The notes under the pieces: model-generated
Database searches by the model: none
What the model was told of the DNA's origin: nothing
The model's input: the letters and a program-made list of their open reading frames with translations, nothing else
Shown: positions 37,722-49,565 of the stretch, piece after piece
Layout: each line of letters opens with the position of its first letter
Numbering within the stretch: the stretch's first letter is position 1
Assembly (NCBI GenBank): GCA_903871545.1
Contig: CAIQHG010000025.1
Location: 1 to 64,000 of the forward strand
Length of the DNA stretch: 64,000 nt
Origin: an uncultured Burkholderiales bacterium
Lineage (GTDB): Bacteria > Pseudomonadota > Gammaproteobacteria > Burkholderiales > Burkholderiaceae_C
Direction: 5' to 3'
Translations under genes and position numbers: made by a program

Positions 37722-37744
37722 AAAAACACCCTCCGTAGAGGGTG
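37722..37744 (-). terminator. Rho-independent terminator of the Ala-rich lipoprotein gene
   Basis: On the minus strand CACCCTC-TACG-GAGGGTG (7-bp stem, 4-base loop) is followed by TTTTT. It is specific to the minus strand because no T-run follows on the plus strand. Confidence 0.85.
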
Positions 37745-37759
37745 AATTCATATGTTTTA

Positions 37760-37791
37760 GAGATTGAGATATTTAAAAATATCTCAATCTC
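37760..37791. repeat. Perfect 15-bp inverted repeat in the lipoprotein mRNA 3' region
   Basis: GAGATTGAGATATTT and AAATATCTCAATCTC are perfect reverse complements separated by two A. No T-run follows on either strand, so it is not a terminator by itself. On the minus strand it precedes the true terminator by about 15 bases and would form a long hairpin in the lipoprotein mRNA. Confidence 0.85.
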
Positions 37792-37812
37792 ATCCAACGC
37801 TAGACGAATGAA

Positions 37813-38022
37813 TTACTTCTTGTCAGTAGCCATTGGAGCTGCTGCTGGAGCTGCTGGAGCTGCGGCAGGTGCTGCTGCATCGGCTGCTGGCGCTGCTGGT
37901 GCTGCTGCTGGAGCTGCTGGAGCCTCAGCTGCAGGAGCTGCAGGAGCAGGAGGAGCTTCTTTTTTACCACAAGCAATTAAGGCGATAGCCAACAAGCTAG
38001 CCAAGAGGAGCGATTTATTCAT
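37813..38022 (-). CDS. Small Ala/Pro-repeat lipoprotein
   Basis: A 69-residue protein: signal peptide with lipobox LIAC (Cys18 lipidated), a KKE segment, then an almost uninterrupted Pro-Ala-Ala tract (about residues 23-63) and a charged end ATDKK. A good ribosome site (AAGGAAAT) and a TATAAA-like -10 lie upstream, with a strong terminator downstream, so it is a self-standing, probably well expressed gene. Pro/Ala tracts act as extended spacers in the periplasm; a small abundant envelope lipoprotein is plausible but unproven. The plus strand is also open here (37742-38062) but only as a mirror of the GC-rich repeat. Confidence 0.8.
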   Translation of the reverse strand: MNKSLLLASLLAIALIACGKKEAPPAPAAPAAEAPAAPAAAPAAPAADAAAPAAAPAAPAAAPMATDKK

Positions 38023-38174
38023 GTCTTATTTCCTTAGTAATATTTATAGAAGAAAAATTTAAAAGCGTCACAGAAATCTGCGACTGAGCAGATGGACACT
38101 AATCCCCACAACTCAGCCATGCATTATAGGGGTAAATCCTAAAATGATATTGATAAGTGAAACTAAAAAAAAAT

Positions 38175-39368
38175 TTAACCCTTGTTTAAGGCTTGTTTAG
38201 TCAGCATTTGCAAAGGGTGAGCCCAGCCTGCGTCCAACCAATTTCGAATCAAATCTACGGCGTCTTCGGAGGCGTTTGTCAACTCTTCTCTTGATAGGGT
38301 GCGTTGATTGGCAAGGAGTCTCATCAACGTTTTGTCTTTAGACGTAGCCCTCCATCCCTCCCCGTTCATAAAAATAAAATGCTCGTCATAGAGCATCTTA
38401 GTTTGATCGTCCAAACGAATGCCACTGGGGAATGGATGAGCACCCTTTCTTACCTTGGTAGGCGCAGGTACGCTCGATTGAAACCAAACGTGGTCTTTAG
38501 GTTCGCTGAGCATTTCTCCCAGCAAGCGCGAAAAAATGATTGGACGATCAATCGCCTGGGCTAATGCGGACATTGCAAAATGCTTGAGCTCCAGCGGGAT
38601 TTGAGCCGGGGTGGTCACGGCCATTTGATCAGGGTCGGAGTAGAGTTTAGAGCCAATTAAATCTTGTACATCATCGCTTAGTCTAAGAAAGATTTCACGG
38701 GCTAACTCGTCACTCTTGGGCGCTCTAAATCCTACAGAATACGTCATACACTCACCCACAGCGATGCCGTCGTGAGCGTACATAGGAGGCAGATAAAGCA
38801 TATCACCTGGATCTAGGACATATTCTTTTTCAGCCTCAAAGTGGTTTAATATTTTGAGCGGTGTGTCTTGTTTTAATGAGAAATCCTTTTGCTTTGCGAT
38901 GCGCCAAAGGCGTTGCCCGCTGGCTTGAATCAAAAACACATCGTAGCTGTCAAAATGCGGGCCCACGCCCCCCCTATGCGAGGCATAGCTGATCATCAAA
39001 TCGTCAAGTCTTGCATCGGGTATGAAACGAAACTCCCTCAGCAAACGCGCTGCGTCGGCGTTGACTAAATCCACTCCTTGTACTAACAGTGTCCAAGCCT
39101 CTTCAGAGAAGGACGGCTTACCCCGCCCCGTAATTGGACCGTGATAAACGCTCCACTGCGTTTTTCCGTCCAAAAGTTTTGCCTGAATGAGTCTGGATTG
39201 AACTTCATCGCTCTCAGCCAATTCAAAGAGCTCAGCTCGGCTCAATACAGGCTTAAAATCCTTGAATGCGCCTTTTATCAATAAAGGTTTTTTTTGCCAA
39301 TATTTTTGCATGAACTCTTTTGGACTCAAGCCTGCAAGCATAGATATGGGTTGGTTTATTTGCATCAT
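38175..39368 (-). CDS. roxA: Cupin/JmjC-like ribosomal oxygenase (50S L16 arginine hydroxylase, YcfD/RoxA)
   Basis: Fe(II)/2-oxoglutarate oxygenase; the E. coli homologue hydroxylates an arginine of ribosomal protein L16. Of 397 residues, the N-terminal cupin domain carries the HxD iron motif GPHFDSYD (His138, Asp140) and the distal His in MYAHDGIAVGE (about 199). The opening FMQKYWQKKPLLIKGAF is diagnostic. The C-terminal winged-helix-like domain is present. It starts MMQ at 39368; either Met may be used. It is divergent from the slyD-like gene, with about 97 bases between. Confidence 0.92.
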   Translation of the reverse strand: MMQINQPISMLAGLSPKEFMQKYWQKKPLLIKGAFKDFKPVLSRAELFELAESDEVQSRLIQAKLLDGKTQWSVYHGPITGRGKPSFSEEAWTLLVQGVDLVNADAARLLREFRFIPDARLDDLMISYASHRGGVGPHFDSYDVFLIQASGQRLWRIAKQKDFSLKQDTPLKILNHFEAEKEYVLDPGDMLYLPPMYAHDGIAVGECMTYSVGFRAPKSDELAREIFLRLSDDVQDLIGSKLYSDPDQMAVTTPAQIPLELKHFAMSALAQAIDRPIIFSRLLGEMLSEPKDHVWFQSSVPAPTKVRKGAHPFPSGIRLDDQTKMLYDEHFIFMNGEGWRATSKDKTLMRLLANQRTLSREELTNASEDAVDLIRNWLDAGWAHPLQMLTKQALNKG

Positions 39369-39465
39369 TTTGTTTCATTCATTTTTAAATCCTCTAAAGC
39401 TTATCTTAGTTCTTTTAACTAATTAAGTCTGCGTCCCTTAAATTTTTTTACTTTTTTCTCAAACC

Positions 39466-39990
39466 ATGGAAATTACATCACAATGCGTTGTCGCGCTGAC
39501 CTGGACCCTCAAGGACACTTTGGGGGAGACGCTAGATCAACTTGAAGAGCCCATAGAATTTTTTGTAGGCGGGGATGACCTGCTCGTTAAAATTGAGGAG
39601 GCCTTGATGGGCTACAGCAAAGGCGCAACCTTAGATCTTCATTTAGAACCAGAAGAGGCATTTGGGGATTACGATGAGATGCTTGTATTTTTAGAGAAGC
39701 GCTCGCTATTTCCAAAAGAGTTAGAGGAAGGAATGACTATAGAAGGACACGCTTTGCCTGCCCAGTGCAACCCAGAGGCGCCAAAGGATCTTTTTTACAC
39801 AGTCACAGAAATTTATCCAGAGCATGTTGTCATAGATGCAAATCATCCCCTGGCAGGTATAGCGCTCAGAATACACATCAAAATTGAAGACGTAAGAGAG
39901 GCTACTCCACAAGAGTTGGAGTCAAACAGCATGGGAAGTGGTTTTTTCAAAATAATTCCCCAAGCTCCCGGTGGCACACAAGTGCACTGA
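39466..39990 (+). CDS. FKBP-type peptidyl-prolyl isomerase, SlyD-like
   Basis: A 174-residue cytosolic FKBP with an insert-in-flap domain: the FKBP halves flank residues about 65-130, with LDQLEEPIEFFVGG, LEPEEAFGDYDEMLV and HPLAGIALRIHIKIEDV. It lacks the His/Cys-rich metal-binding tail of E. coli SlyD, ending instead in IIPQAPGGTQVH. Folding chaperone/isomerase activity is expected. Confidence 0.9.
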   Translation: MEITSQCVVALTWTLKDTLGETLDQLEEPIEFFVGGDDLLVKIEEALMGYSKGATLDLHLEPEEAFGDYDEMLVFLEKRSLFPKELEEGMTIEGHALPAQCNPEAPKDLFYTVTEIYPEHVVIDANHPLAGIALRIHIKIEDVREATPQELESNSMGSGFFKIIPQAPGGTQVH

Positions 39991-40058
39991 CCAAAATCAG
40001 GTCATGCACTCGGAGCTCAGCTTGGTTTAGCTTTAATTTGTTTTAGTTAGTTTTCCTC

Positions 40059-40086
40059 CTCTGTGCTCTGTGCTATGTGCCCTGTG
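40059..40086. repeat. 7-bp tandem repeat (four copies) upstream of dut
   Basis: CTCTGTG, CTCTGTG, CTATGTG and CCCTGTG follow in register from 40059 to 40086, about 100 bases before the dut start. Confidence 0.8.
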
Positions 40087-40182
40087 CATGGTCCGCTCTC
40101 CTACTTTGATGCCCTCACCCCTCTCAATGTTCAATGATTTTTTTCTCATCCCTTCTTGGACGCAACAACTAGGTTTAACAGC

Positions 40183-40656
40183 ATGCAATCCACATACGAA
40201 TTTGAAATTACCATCTTAGACGCAAGACTCAACGACTGGGGCCTACCCAAGTACTCAACAGAGCAATCAGCTGGTCTAGATCTTATTGCTTGTCTAAACG
40301 AACCCCTGCAAGTTCACCCTCAGGCGCCTGCTGTATTGGTCCCATCAGGTATCGCAATACACATGAACACCCCAGGGGTTTGCTCCTTTATTCTGCCTCG
40401 CTCTGGATTGGGGCATAAAAAAGGACTTGTATTGGGAAATGGGACTGGAGTCATTGACGCTGATTACAAGGAGCAATGCTACATCAGCGTTTGGAATAGA
40501 AATCCAGCCTCCAGTAACCTAGTAATCACGATTAACCCTGGCGATAGGATAGCGCAGATGGTTTTCTTACCCATTATTCGCCCCCAGTTAAAAGTAGTAG
40601 AGGCATTCTCCAATTCAAGTCAGAGAACGGGTGGTTTTGGCTCTACGGGTGTTTAG
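40183..40656 (+). CDS. dut: Deoxyuridine 5'-triphosphate nucleotidohydrolase
   Basis: Hydrolyses dUTP to dUMP and pyrophosphate, keeping uracil out of DNA and feeding thymidylate synthesis. The trimeric dUTPase motifs are in order: SAGLDLIA (I), PRSGLGHKKG (II), NGTGVIDADY (III), GDRIAQMVF (IV) and RTGGFGSTG (V). From the ATG at 40183 it has 157 residues; an in-frame TTG at 40156 would add nine. dut and coaBC are neighbours in many bacteria; here they converge. Confidence 0.97.
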   Translation: MQSTYEFEITILDARLNDWGLPKYSTEQSAGLDLIACLNEPLQVHPQAPAVLVPSGIAIHMNTPGVCSFILPRSGLGHKKGLVLGNGTGVIDADYKEQCYISVWNRNPASSNLVITINPGDRIAQMVFLPIIRPQLKVVEAFSNSSQRTGGFGSTGV

Positions 40657-40667
40657 CATCGGCACAG

Positions 40668-40723
40668 GTTAGGCGAGACAAGTTAGGCCAGACAGGTTAG
40701 GCCAGGCAAGGTGGGCCAGATTG
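40668..40723. repeat. 14-bp tandem repeat (about four copies) between dut and coaBC
   Basis: Unit GTTAGGCCAGACAG: copies at 40668-40681, 40682-40695 and 40696-40709 differ by one to three bases, followed by a more decayed copy at 40710-40723. It lies between the 3' ends of two convergent genes. Confidence 0.85.
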
Positions 40724-40767
40724 AGTCATTGCTTTTGCGTAAGATTCGGCTCAAATCTTAGTTTTCT

Positions 40768-41985
40768 CTAACTTGAGCCAATCCTCCTTGAGATTTCCCC
40801 TACCAGCTCAACAGCTAATTCATCTTTGCTTGCCCAGGCGAGCTCTCGCACACCTGTCTCATCGACAAGGAGCAAAGCGTTCTCATCACGTCCAAAAGTA
40901 GCTGGTCCCAAATTAGCCACCAACAGCGGAACCCCCTTGGACTTTCTTTTTGCAACAGCTAGGGTCTGTAACTCCTCACTCTCCGCGGCAAAGCCCACAC
41001 AGTAAAGCTCTCCACTTTTTGCTTTAGGCAGTTGAGCAACTGTTTTAAGAATATCGGGGTTCTCAACCAAATCTATTTGGGGAGGGCCGCTCGTATTCAT
41101 TTTTTTAATTTTTTGCTCGCCACTTGAGCTTGCACGCCAATCTGCAACTGCAGCAGTGGCGACAAAAATATCTGCTTGACTTACCCTTTCTAAAACTGCT
41201 TGATACATTTGCTGCGCAGAGGTCACATTAATTCGTTCAACGCCGCGAGGAGAATTAAGCGCTACAGGGCCACTGATAAGCCGCACAAAGGCACCTGCCC
41301 GCTGGCAAGCTTTGGCAATTGCAAACCCCATCTTGCCGCTCGATAAGTTAGTGATTCCTCTGACAGGATCGATCGCTTCGTAGGTTGGACCTGCAGTAAT
41401 CAAGACATGTTTGCCTTTCAGCACTTTTTTTGTAAAAAATGACTCAAGCTCCTCTACTATTTCAAAGGGCTCTAGCATTCTTCCGTCCCCAACCTCCCCG
41501 CAGGCCTGATCCCCAACGCCCACCCCCAAAACGTGGACGCCATCCAATTTGAGTTGCGCTGTGTTGCGCTGAGTGGCTGGGTTGGCCCACATTTCTTTGT
41601 TCATTGCGGGGGCAATAATCAAGGGAACTTTATCTATAGGTCTAGCAAGACACATTAAGCTGAGTAAATCGTCGGCCCTCCCGTGTAGCAATTTAGCTAC
41701 AAAATCCGCACTGGCGGGGGCAATTAAGATGGCATCAGCATCTCTGGAGAGGTTGATGTGGGCCATGTTGTTGGTTTGTCTGGGGTCCCACTGAGAGCTA
41801 AAGACCGGTCGGTCCGACAAAGCCTGCATCGTCACAGGCGTGATGAACTGAGACGCTGCATCGGTCATGACCACTTGAACCGTTGCACCCTGCTTAATGA
41901 GGGAGCGACAAAGCTCGGCAGCTTTATAACAAGCTATACCACCGGTTAGACCCAAAACAAAATGTTTATTATTCAACTGTTTCAT
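40768..41985 (-). CDS. coaBC: Bifunctional phosphopantothenoylcysteine decarboxylase / phosphopantothenate-cysteine ligase
   Basis: Two consecutive steps of coenzyme A synthesis. The N-terminal flavoprotein CoaC (about 8-185) shows LGLTGGIACYKAAEL and the active-site His/Asn segments NNMAHINLSRDADA and APAMNKEMW. The C-terminal CoaB (about 200-405) shows ITAGPTYEAIDPVRGITN and the VAAVADWR and VENPDIL motifs. From ATG 41985 it has 405 residues; a GTG eight codons upstream is unlikely since it would overlap the pyrG promoter region. Divergent from pyrG. Confidence 0.96.
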   Translation of the reverse strand: MKQLNNKHFVLGLTGGIACYKAAELCRSLIKQGATVQVVMTDAASQFITPVTMQALSDRPVFSSQWDPRQTNNMAHINLSRDADAILIAPASADFVAKLLHGRADDLLSLMCLARPIDKVPLIIAPAMNKEMWANPATQRNTAQLKLDGVHVLGVGVGDQACGEVGDGRMLEPFEIVEELESFFTKKVLKGKHVLITAGPTYEAIDPVRGITNLSSGKMGFAIAKACQRAGAFVRLISGPVALNSPRGVERINVTSAQQMYQAVLERVSQADIFVATAAVADWRASSSGEQKIKKMNTSGPPQIDLVENPDILKTVAQLPKAKSGELYCVGFAAESEELQTLAVAKRKSKGVPLLVANLGPATFGRDENALLLVDETGVRELAWASKDELAVELVGEISRRIGSS

Positions 41986-41987
41986 GA

Positions 41988-43807
<1,820 letters not shown>

Positions 43808-43808
<1 letters not shown>

Positions 43809-44713
43809 TGACTCAGTTAACCGACTCTACTCAAGGCTTTGATATTCACCCAAGTCTAGATTTGTGCGGATTTAAAGTCGGTTTGTCCTATCCATTTTTC
43901 TTAATTGCGGGCCCGTGTGTCGTTGAGTCAGAGCAGTTGCAAATGGATACAGCAGGCACTCTTAAAGAGATTACGAGTAAGCTTGGGATCCCCTTTATTT
44001 TCAAGTCTAGTTTTGACAAGGCGAATCGCTCTAGTGGTACCACCTTTAGGGGGCCAGGGATGGAGAAGGGGCTTGAGATACTCTTAAACGTCAAAAAAGC
44101 ACTAGGAGTGCCCTTACTCACGGACGTCCATGAGATCTCCCACATTAAGCCCGCATGCGCAGTTGTTGACGTCCTACAAACACCGGCCTTCCTTTGTCGG
44201 CAAACTGACTTTATTTATGCTGTAGCCCAAAGCGGCAAACCCGTAAATATAAAAAAAGGACAGTTTCTTGCCCCTCACGATATGAAAAACGTTATCGATA
44301 AGGCCCGCCAAGCAGCTAAAGATGTGGGTCTAAGTACGGATCGGTTCATGGCGTGCGAGAGAGGGGCAAGCTTTGGGTATAACAATTTGGTATCTGATAT
44401 GAGAAGTCTTGCCATCATGCGCGAGACCAAAGCACCCGTTGTTTTTGATGCAACGCATTCAGTGCAACTTCCTGGGGGCCAAGGTATTAGCTCGGGAGGA
44501 CAAAGAGAGATGGTGCCTGTTTTAGCCAGGGCTGCTGTAGCCGTTGGGGTGGCGGGACTTTTTATGGAAACCCACCCCAACCCAAACCAAGCCATGAGCG
44601 ATGGACCCAACGCTGTACCCCTTAAACACATGCAAGCCTTGTTGGAGACTTTACTTGAGTTGGACGGTGTTATCAAAAAAGTAGGGTTTCTAGAAAACCA
44701 TTTCCAAACTTAA
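43808..44713 (+). CDS. kdsA: 3-deoxy-D-manno-octulosonate 8-phosphate synthase
   Basis: Makes KDO 8-phosphate from arabinose 5-phosphate and PEP for the lipopolysaccharide core. The 301-residue barrel has [19 protein letters not shown], the DVHE motif and FMETHPNP. It is translationally coupled to pyrG through a one-base overlap; pyrG-kdsA-eno is a frequent order in Betaproteobacteria. Confidence 0.97.
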
Positions 44714-44752
44714 GCGCACTTTTGATAATTCAAATGGGTTGTTAAGAATTTC

Positions 44753-44792
44753 AAGAACAAGAACAAGAACAAAAAATAATGCAATGCATTGC
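44753..44792. repeat. 6-bp repeats and a 12-base palindrome in the kdsA-eno gap
   Basis: AAGAAC occurs three times in tandem (44753-44770) and is followed at 44781-44792 by the perfect palindrome GCAATGCATTGC. It lies about 100 bases before the eno ATG, possibly in its promoter or leader. Confidence 0.65.
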
Positions 44793-44878
44793 AAGGCTAA
44801 GCAGAGCTGAATTTATTTTGCGTCCCGGTGAAGCGGAAACAGGAAAAGTTATTTTTTATGTTTTATATTTTTTATTAA

Positions 44879-46177
<1,299 letters not shown>

Positions 46178-46299
46178 TCTTGATAAGATAAGCACTTTAA
46201 TCTTCACTTCACACAGAGCTGGCCCTAAACTGATCCACAACTACCCAATAACCCGCTACATAACCTCTCTTTAACCCCACCCCGAACCCAAATACTCCC

Positions 46300-46572
46300 A
46301 TGTTTCGCCCCTTACCGCTCATATTGATTGGCTTGCTTGTCATCTTGCAAGCCCAGTTATGGCTTGGGCGGGGTAGCATCCCTGAGGTCATGCGCCTTAG
46401 CCAAGGCTTGGCGGAGCAAACTCAGAAAAATGCCAATCAAGAAATCTCTAACGAGCGACTTCGGGCTGAGTTAACGGATCTACAAGTGGGACTAGAGATG
46501 GTTGAGGAGAGGGCCAGAGGAGAGCTTGGGATGGCCAAATCCAATGAGATTTTTGTACAAATTTCCAAATAA
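46300..46572 (+). CDS. ftsB: Cell division protein FtsB (DivIC family)
   Basis: A 90-residue bitopic protein: cytosolic start MFRPLP, a membrane helix at about 5-19, then a coiled coil (LAEQTQKNANQEISNERLRA region) and a short C-terminal segment ELGMAKSNEIFVQI that matches the FtsB/DivIC pattern. It forms the FtsQLB divisome complex. eno-ftsB adjacency is widespread in Proteobacteria. Confidence 0.93.
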   Translation: MFRPLPLILIGLLVILQAQLWLGRGSIPEVMRLSQGLAEQTQKNANQEISNERLRAELTDLQVGLEMVEERARGELGMAKSNEIFVQISK

Positions 46573-46589
46573 ACCAAACCCCTTAAAAG

Positions 46590-47159
46590 TTGCCTGTCCT
46601 ACATATAGATTTACTCGGTGAGCGAGAAGAGATACTGAGCGCCCTCAAAGTTTCACTGCTCACTCAAGTTGACCTATTGAATTCAAATGCGACTCTAACT
46701 GTTGTTCAAGTTCAGTGCCTGCCCAAAGCACAGGAGTGCATAAACCGGTGGCAAAGTATCATTTCTGCTGATTCTGTTGAAACACAAAGAATTTTGTTTT
46801 TAATTAGCCCCAACGAGTACGCAACACAAGACGAGCACCCACTGTTTCTTTGGCGCTGCGCAGTCGATGAGGCATCTAAGACTAAAAGACTAAACCTTCA
46901 AGTTATTCGGGGTAACTGGGAGGGAGGGCTCTTAGGGACGCTTTGCCAAAACGTAGGATATGCATTTGCAGTTGCCCTCAAATCTGTTAGCAGGTCATTG
47001 AATCCAAAAGTGCAACCCGAGCACAGCGAAGGGGACTTAATAGGAGGGAATTTACGCCCTATTCCCAAAACACTTTACAACTACGCTTGTGAGAAATGCA
47101 GCGATCCCGAATGTGAACACGCCTTGTTCGGTTTTTTGAATTCGGGTAAAACACCTTGA
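46590..47159 (+). CDS. Unknown protein with C-terminal Cys/His cluster
   Basis: A 189-residue open frame beginning at TTG 17 bases after ftsB and ending 16 bases before the convergent hslO gene. No ribosome site is obvious, so the true start is uncertain. The body has the alternation of strands and helices expected of a soluble alpha/beta protein (TLTVVQVQCLP, RILFLISPNEYAT). The C terminus carries CEKCSDPECEH, a C-x2-C-x4-C-x-H arrangement that could hold zinc or another metal. I do not recognise a family. The length, position and codon look favour a real gene. Confidence 0.6.
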   Translation: MPVLHIDLLGEREEILSALKVSLLTQVDLLNSNATLTVVQVQCLPKAQECINRWQSIISADSVETQRILFLISPNEYATQDEHPLFLWRCAVDEASKTKRLNLQVIRGNWEGGLLGTLCQNVGYAFAVALKSVSRSLNPKVQPEHSEGDLIGGNLRPIPKTLYNYACEKCSDPECEHALFGFLNSGKTP

Positions 47160-47175
47160 TAAAACAAAAGAACAC

Positions 47176-48219
47176 TCACTGCAGCACATCTGGCGCAGGG
47201 GGCTGGAGTACCTGATGGTTAAAGAGTTGTGCAGTATCGACGGCGTCAAATAGATAGTTTGCACCGCAAAAATCACAACTCACGTCAATGCGCTCTCGCT
47301 CATCTAAAATGCTTTGTGCCTCCTCCAAACCTAGCCCCTGAATCATTGAGCCCACTCTTGCTCGAGAGCAAGTACACCCAAAGTAAGGGGCCAAGGTAGC
47401 AGCAGCACCTGAGTCCTCCTTGGGGGTCAGATGAGTCACTCTCTCCTCCCAAAAAAGACGATGCAAAATCTCCTCTGATTTGAGAGTTAGCAATTCCTTG
47501 GTCGTTAAACTGTTCGTTAAGATTGAAATTCTGTTGTAATCCTCGTTGAGGTCCATCGCGTCTTGCTCCGCAACCAGTTGCTCGCCTCCCAAATTATCAC
47601 GACCTTTGATGGGCATTCTTTGAATCAATATTCCTGCGCAACACACATCATCTGCTGCCAGTACGATTGTGGTGTCGAGTTGCTCGCTGCGCCTCATGTA
47701 CTGCTCTAGTATTTCACTAAATCGCTCGTAAGACAGGCCGTTATCGCGCTCCAAAGGCACAACGCCTTGGTAAGGCTGTTGTCCAGGTTGTCGGTTTTGC
47801 GGATCATACGTAATTGAGCACCGCCCCTGGTGATGCAGATTAATCAACTGGCTGAGGCGTGCATTGTCCGAGATCTCCCCCACAACTTTAGCAGTCGCAC
47901 GTACTCGCAGATCAGGTTGGACCTCAACCATCGCGACTTTAACAGGGCCGTCCCCCCATATTTGGAGAATCAAGGCGCCGTCGAACCGGATGTTTGACTG
48001 TAGCAAAACGGCTGCCGCAGTCATCTCGCCCAACAGATCTCGCACGGGTTTAGGATATTCCCCGGTTTCTGGGTTTAAGCGTCTGCGAGACAAAATCTCA
48101 GTCCAAGTCTCGTGCATTTGAACTAAAAAACCTCTAACCGGTAAACCTTCAAAAATAAAGGGATGCACGGGGGACAATTTAGTCAATTTTGACAAGCCCA
48201 TTTTTGAAACGGTTTGCAT
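47176..48219 (-). CDS. hslO: Redox-regulated chaperone Hsp33
   Basis: Holdase activated by oxidation and unfolding. The 347-residue protein has the N-terminal chaperone domain and a C-terminal zinc switch with CTCSRARV and SCDFCGANY (C-x-C and C-x2-C), all four cysteines present. It is about 50 residues longer than the E. coli form. The listed ATG makes the gene overlap the upstream gamma-carbonic-anhydrase-like gene by 41 bases; an ATG at 48201 would cut this to 23. Confidence 0.95.
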   Translation of the reverse strand: MQTVSKMGLSKLTKLSPVHPFIFEGLPVRGFLVQMHETWTEILSRRRLNPETGEYPKPVRDLLGEMTAAAVLLQSNIRFDGALILQIWGDGPVKVAMVEVQPDLRVRATAKVVGEISDNARLSQLINLHHQGRCSITYDPQNRQPGQQPYQGVVPLERDNGLSYERFSEILEQYMRRSEQLDTTIVLAADDVCCAGILIQRMPIKGRDNLGGEQLVAEQDAMDLNEDYNRISILTNSLTTKELLTLKSEEILHRLFWEERVTHLTPKEDSGAAATLAPYFGCTCSRARVGSMIQGLGLEEAQSILDERERIDVSCDFCGANYLFDAVDTAQLFNHQVLQPPAPDVLQ

Positions 48220-48703
48220 TTTCTACATACCGTTTTGCTGACTCATAAAGAGCATTGATTTGTTCTTCGCTAAGGGATTTAACAACTTTTGCAGGGCTCC
48301 CCAAAATCATTGAGCCGTCAGCAAACTCTTTGCCTTCTGTGACCAAAGCACCCGCTCCCACCAAACAGTTTTTTCCGATCTTTGCTCCGTTTAAAACCAC
48401 AGAGCCAATCCCAATTAAAGAGCCCTCCCCAATGCTGCATCCGTGCAAAGTAACTTGGTGCCCTACAGTGACCCCTCGCCCAATGGTCAAAGGCATACCT
48501 GAGTCTGTATGCAAAGTGCAGTTGTCTTGAACGTTAGATCCCTCCCCAATCTCAATCAGATCATTATCTCCCCTGATAACGGTACCAAACCAAACATTAG
48601 AGCCCTTGTGCATATGAACCCGCCCAATCACTTGAGCTGAGTCTGCAATCCAGGCGGTCGGATCAATGGTGGGGGCAACGCCGTCTAATTTATAAATACT
48701 CAT
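48179..48703 (-). CDS. Gamma-carbonic-anhydrase-like hexapeptide-repeat protein
   Basis: A 174-residue left-handed beta-helix protein. Repeats such as [20 protein letters not shown] and [19 protein letters not shown] carry the metal-binding histidines expected of the gamma-CA/YrdA/PaaY group. Members range from carbonic anhydrases to proteins with no proven activity, so function is inferred only as a metal-binding trimer. It is upstream of and overlaps hslO, and is divergent from the ferritin-like gene. Confidence 0.88.
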   Translation of the reverse strand: MSIYKLDGVAPTIDPTAWIADSAQVIGRVHMHKGSNVWFGTVIRGDNDLIEIGEGSNVQDNCTLHTDSGMPLTIGRGVTVGHQVTLHGCSIGEGSLIGIGSVVLNGAKIGKNCLVGAGALVTEGKEFADGSMILGSPAKVVKSLSEEQINALYESAKRYVENANRFKNGLVKID

Positions 48704-48756
48704 GAATCCTCCAAAAATTTAACACATCTACCCAATTAAATGACAAAATTGTACGA

Positions 48757-49563
48757 ATGGAATTAAGATATTGTGCCCTACAAGCGTTACAAGCAAAAGA
48801 GACTTCAACAAAGGTAAGTTTGGTGAGTTCTTTATGGAGTGCGCGCGATAGTTTAGAGATCAATACCGACCAAGTGCTAGAGCCAAAGACCCAAAGCATA
48901 CCCGGGCGTCCGGATCTGCCCGAGTTGATCAATGCGAGGCACATGCCCAAGCGTTCTGCTTTTAACTCGGATGGGTTAGCTGCTTTGGTGCACGCCGTGT
49001 GCCACATCGAGTTTAACGCTATCAACCTTGCTCTTGATGCGCTGTGGAGGTACTCTGGAATGCCAAATGCCTACTACACCGAATGGCTTCAAGTTGCTTT
49101 TGAGGAGTCGACACACTTTGAGTTACTGCGCCGTTTTCTTGAATCCATGAACTACAGTTACGGTGATTTCAAAGCTCATGATGGTCTTTGGGATATGTGT
49201 ACCAAAACCTCAAATGACGTAACCGCTCGAATGGCGCTAGTGCCCCGTACGCTCGAGGCAAGAGGGCTGGACGCAACTCCCATTATCCAAAAAAAATTAA
49301 AGTCCGCAGGCACTCCATTAGCCGTTGAAGCGATCCGAATTTTAGACATCATCTTAAGAGATGAGGTTGGGCACGTGGCAATTGGAAACCACTGGTTCAA
49401 CTGGCTTTGCAACCAACAAGGGCTTGACCCCTTTACCCATTACAACTATTTGGCAATCAAGCATAACGCCCCTAAACTTAGAGCGCCCTTTAATTTTGAG
49501 GCCAGGAGGCGAGCAGGGTTTACGGATCAAGAGCTTTCAGCCCTTCAAGCACAACCTACTTGA
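48757..49563 (+). CDS. Ferritin-like diiron protein (DUF455)
   Basis: A 268-residue helical protein with carboxylate/histidine motifs for a di-iron centre: HIEFNAINLALDALW, EESTHFELL (ExxH) and RDEVGHVAIG (ExxH). DUF455 is related to the tRNA hydroxylase MiaE group, but no substrate is established. It is co-directional with nothing nearby: gamma-CA-like gene diverges upstream and xerD converges with only two bases between stops. Confidence 0.88.
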   Translation: MELRYCALQALQAKETSTKVSLVSSLWSARDSLEINTDQVLEPKTQSIPGRPDLPELINARHMPKRSAFNSDGLAALVHAVCHIEFNAINLALDALWRYSGMPNAYYTEWLQVAFEESTHFELLRRFLESMNYSYGDFKAHDGLWDMCTKTSNDVTARMALVPRTLEARGLDATPIIQKKLKSAGTPLAVEAIRILDIILRDEVGHVAIGNHWFNWLCNQQGLDPFTHYNYLAIKHNAPKLRAPFNFEARRRAGFTDQELSALQAQPT

Positions 49564-49565
49564 AC

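Noticed and set aside
37742-38062. A 106-codon plus-strand Ala/Gly-rich frame
   Set aside because: It is antisense to the Pro/Ala lipoprotein gene, starts within the long inverted repeat region and has no ribosome site; the minus-strand gene has lipobox, ribosome site and terminator.
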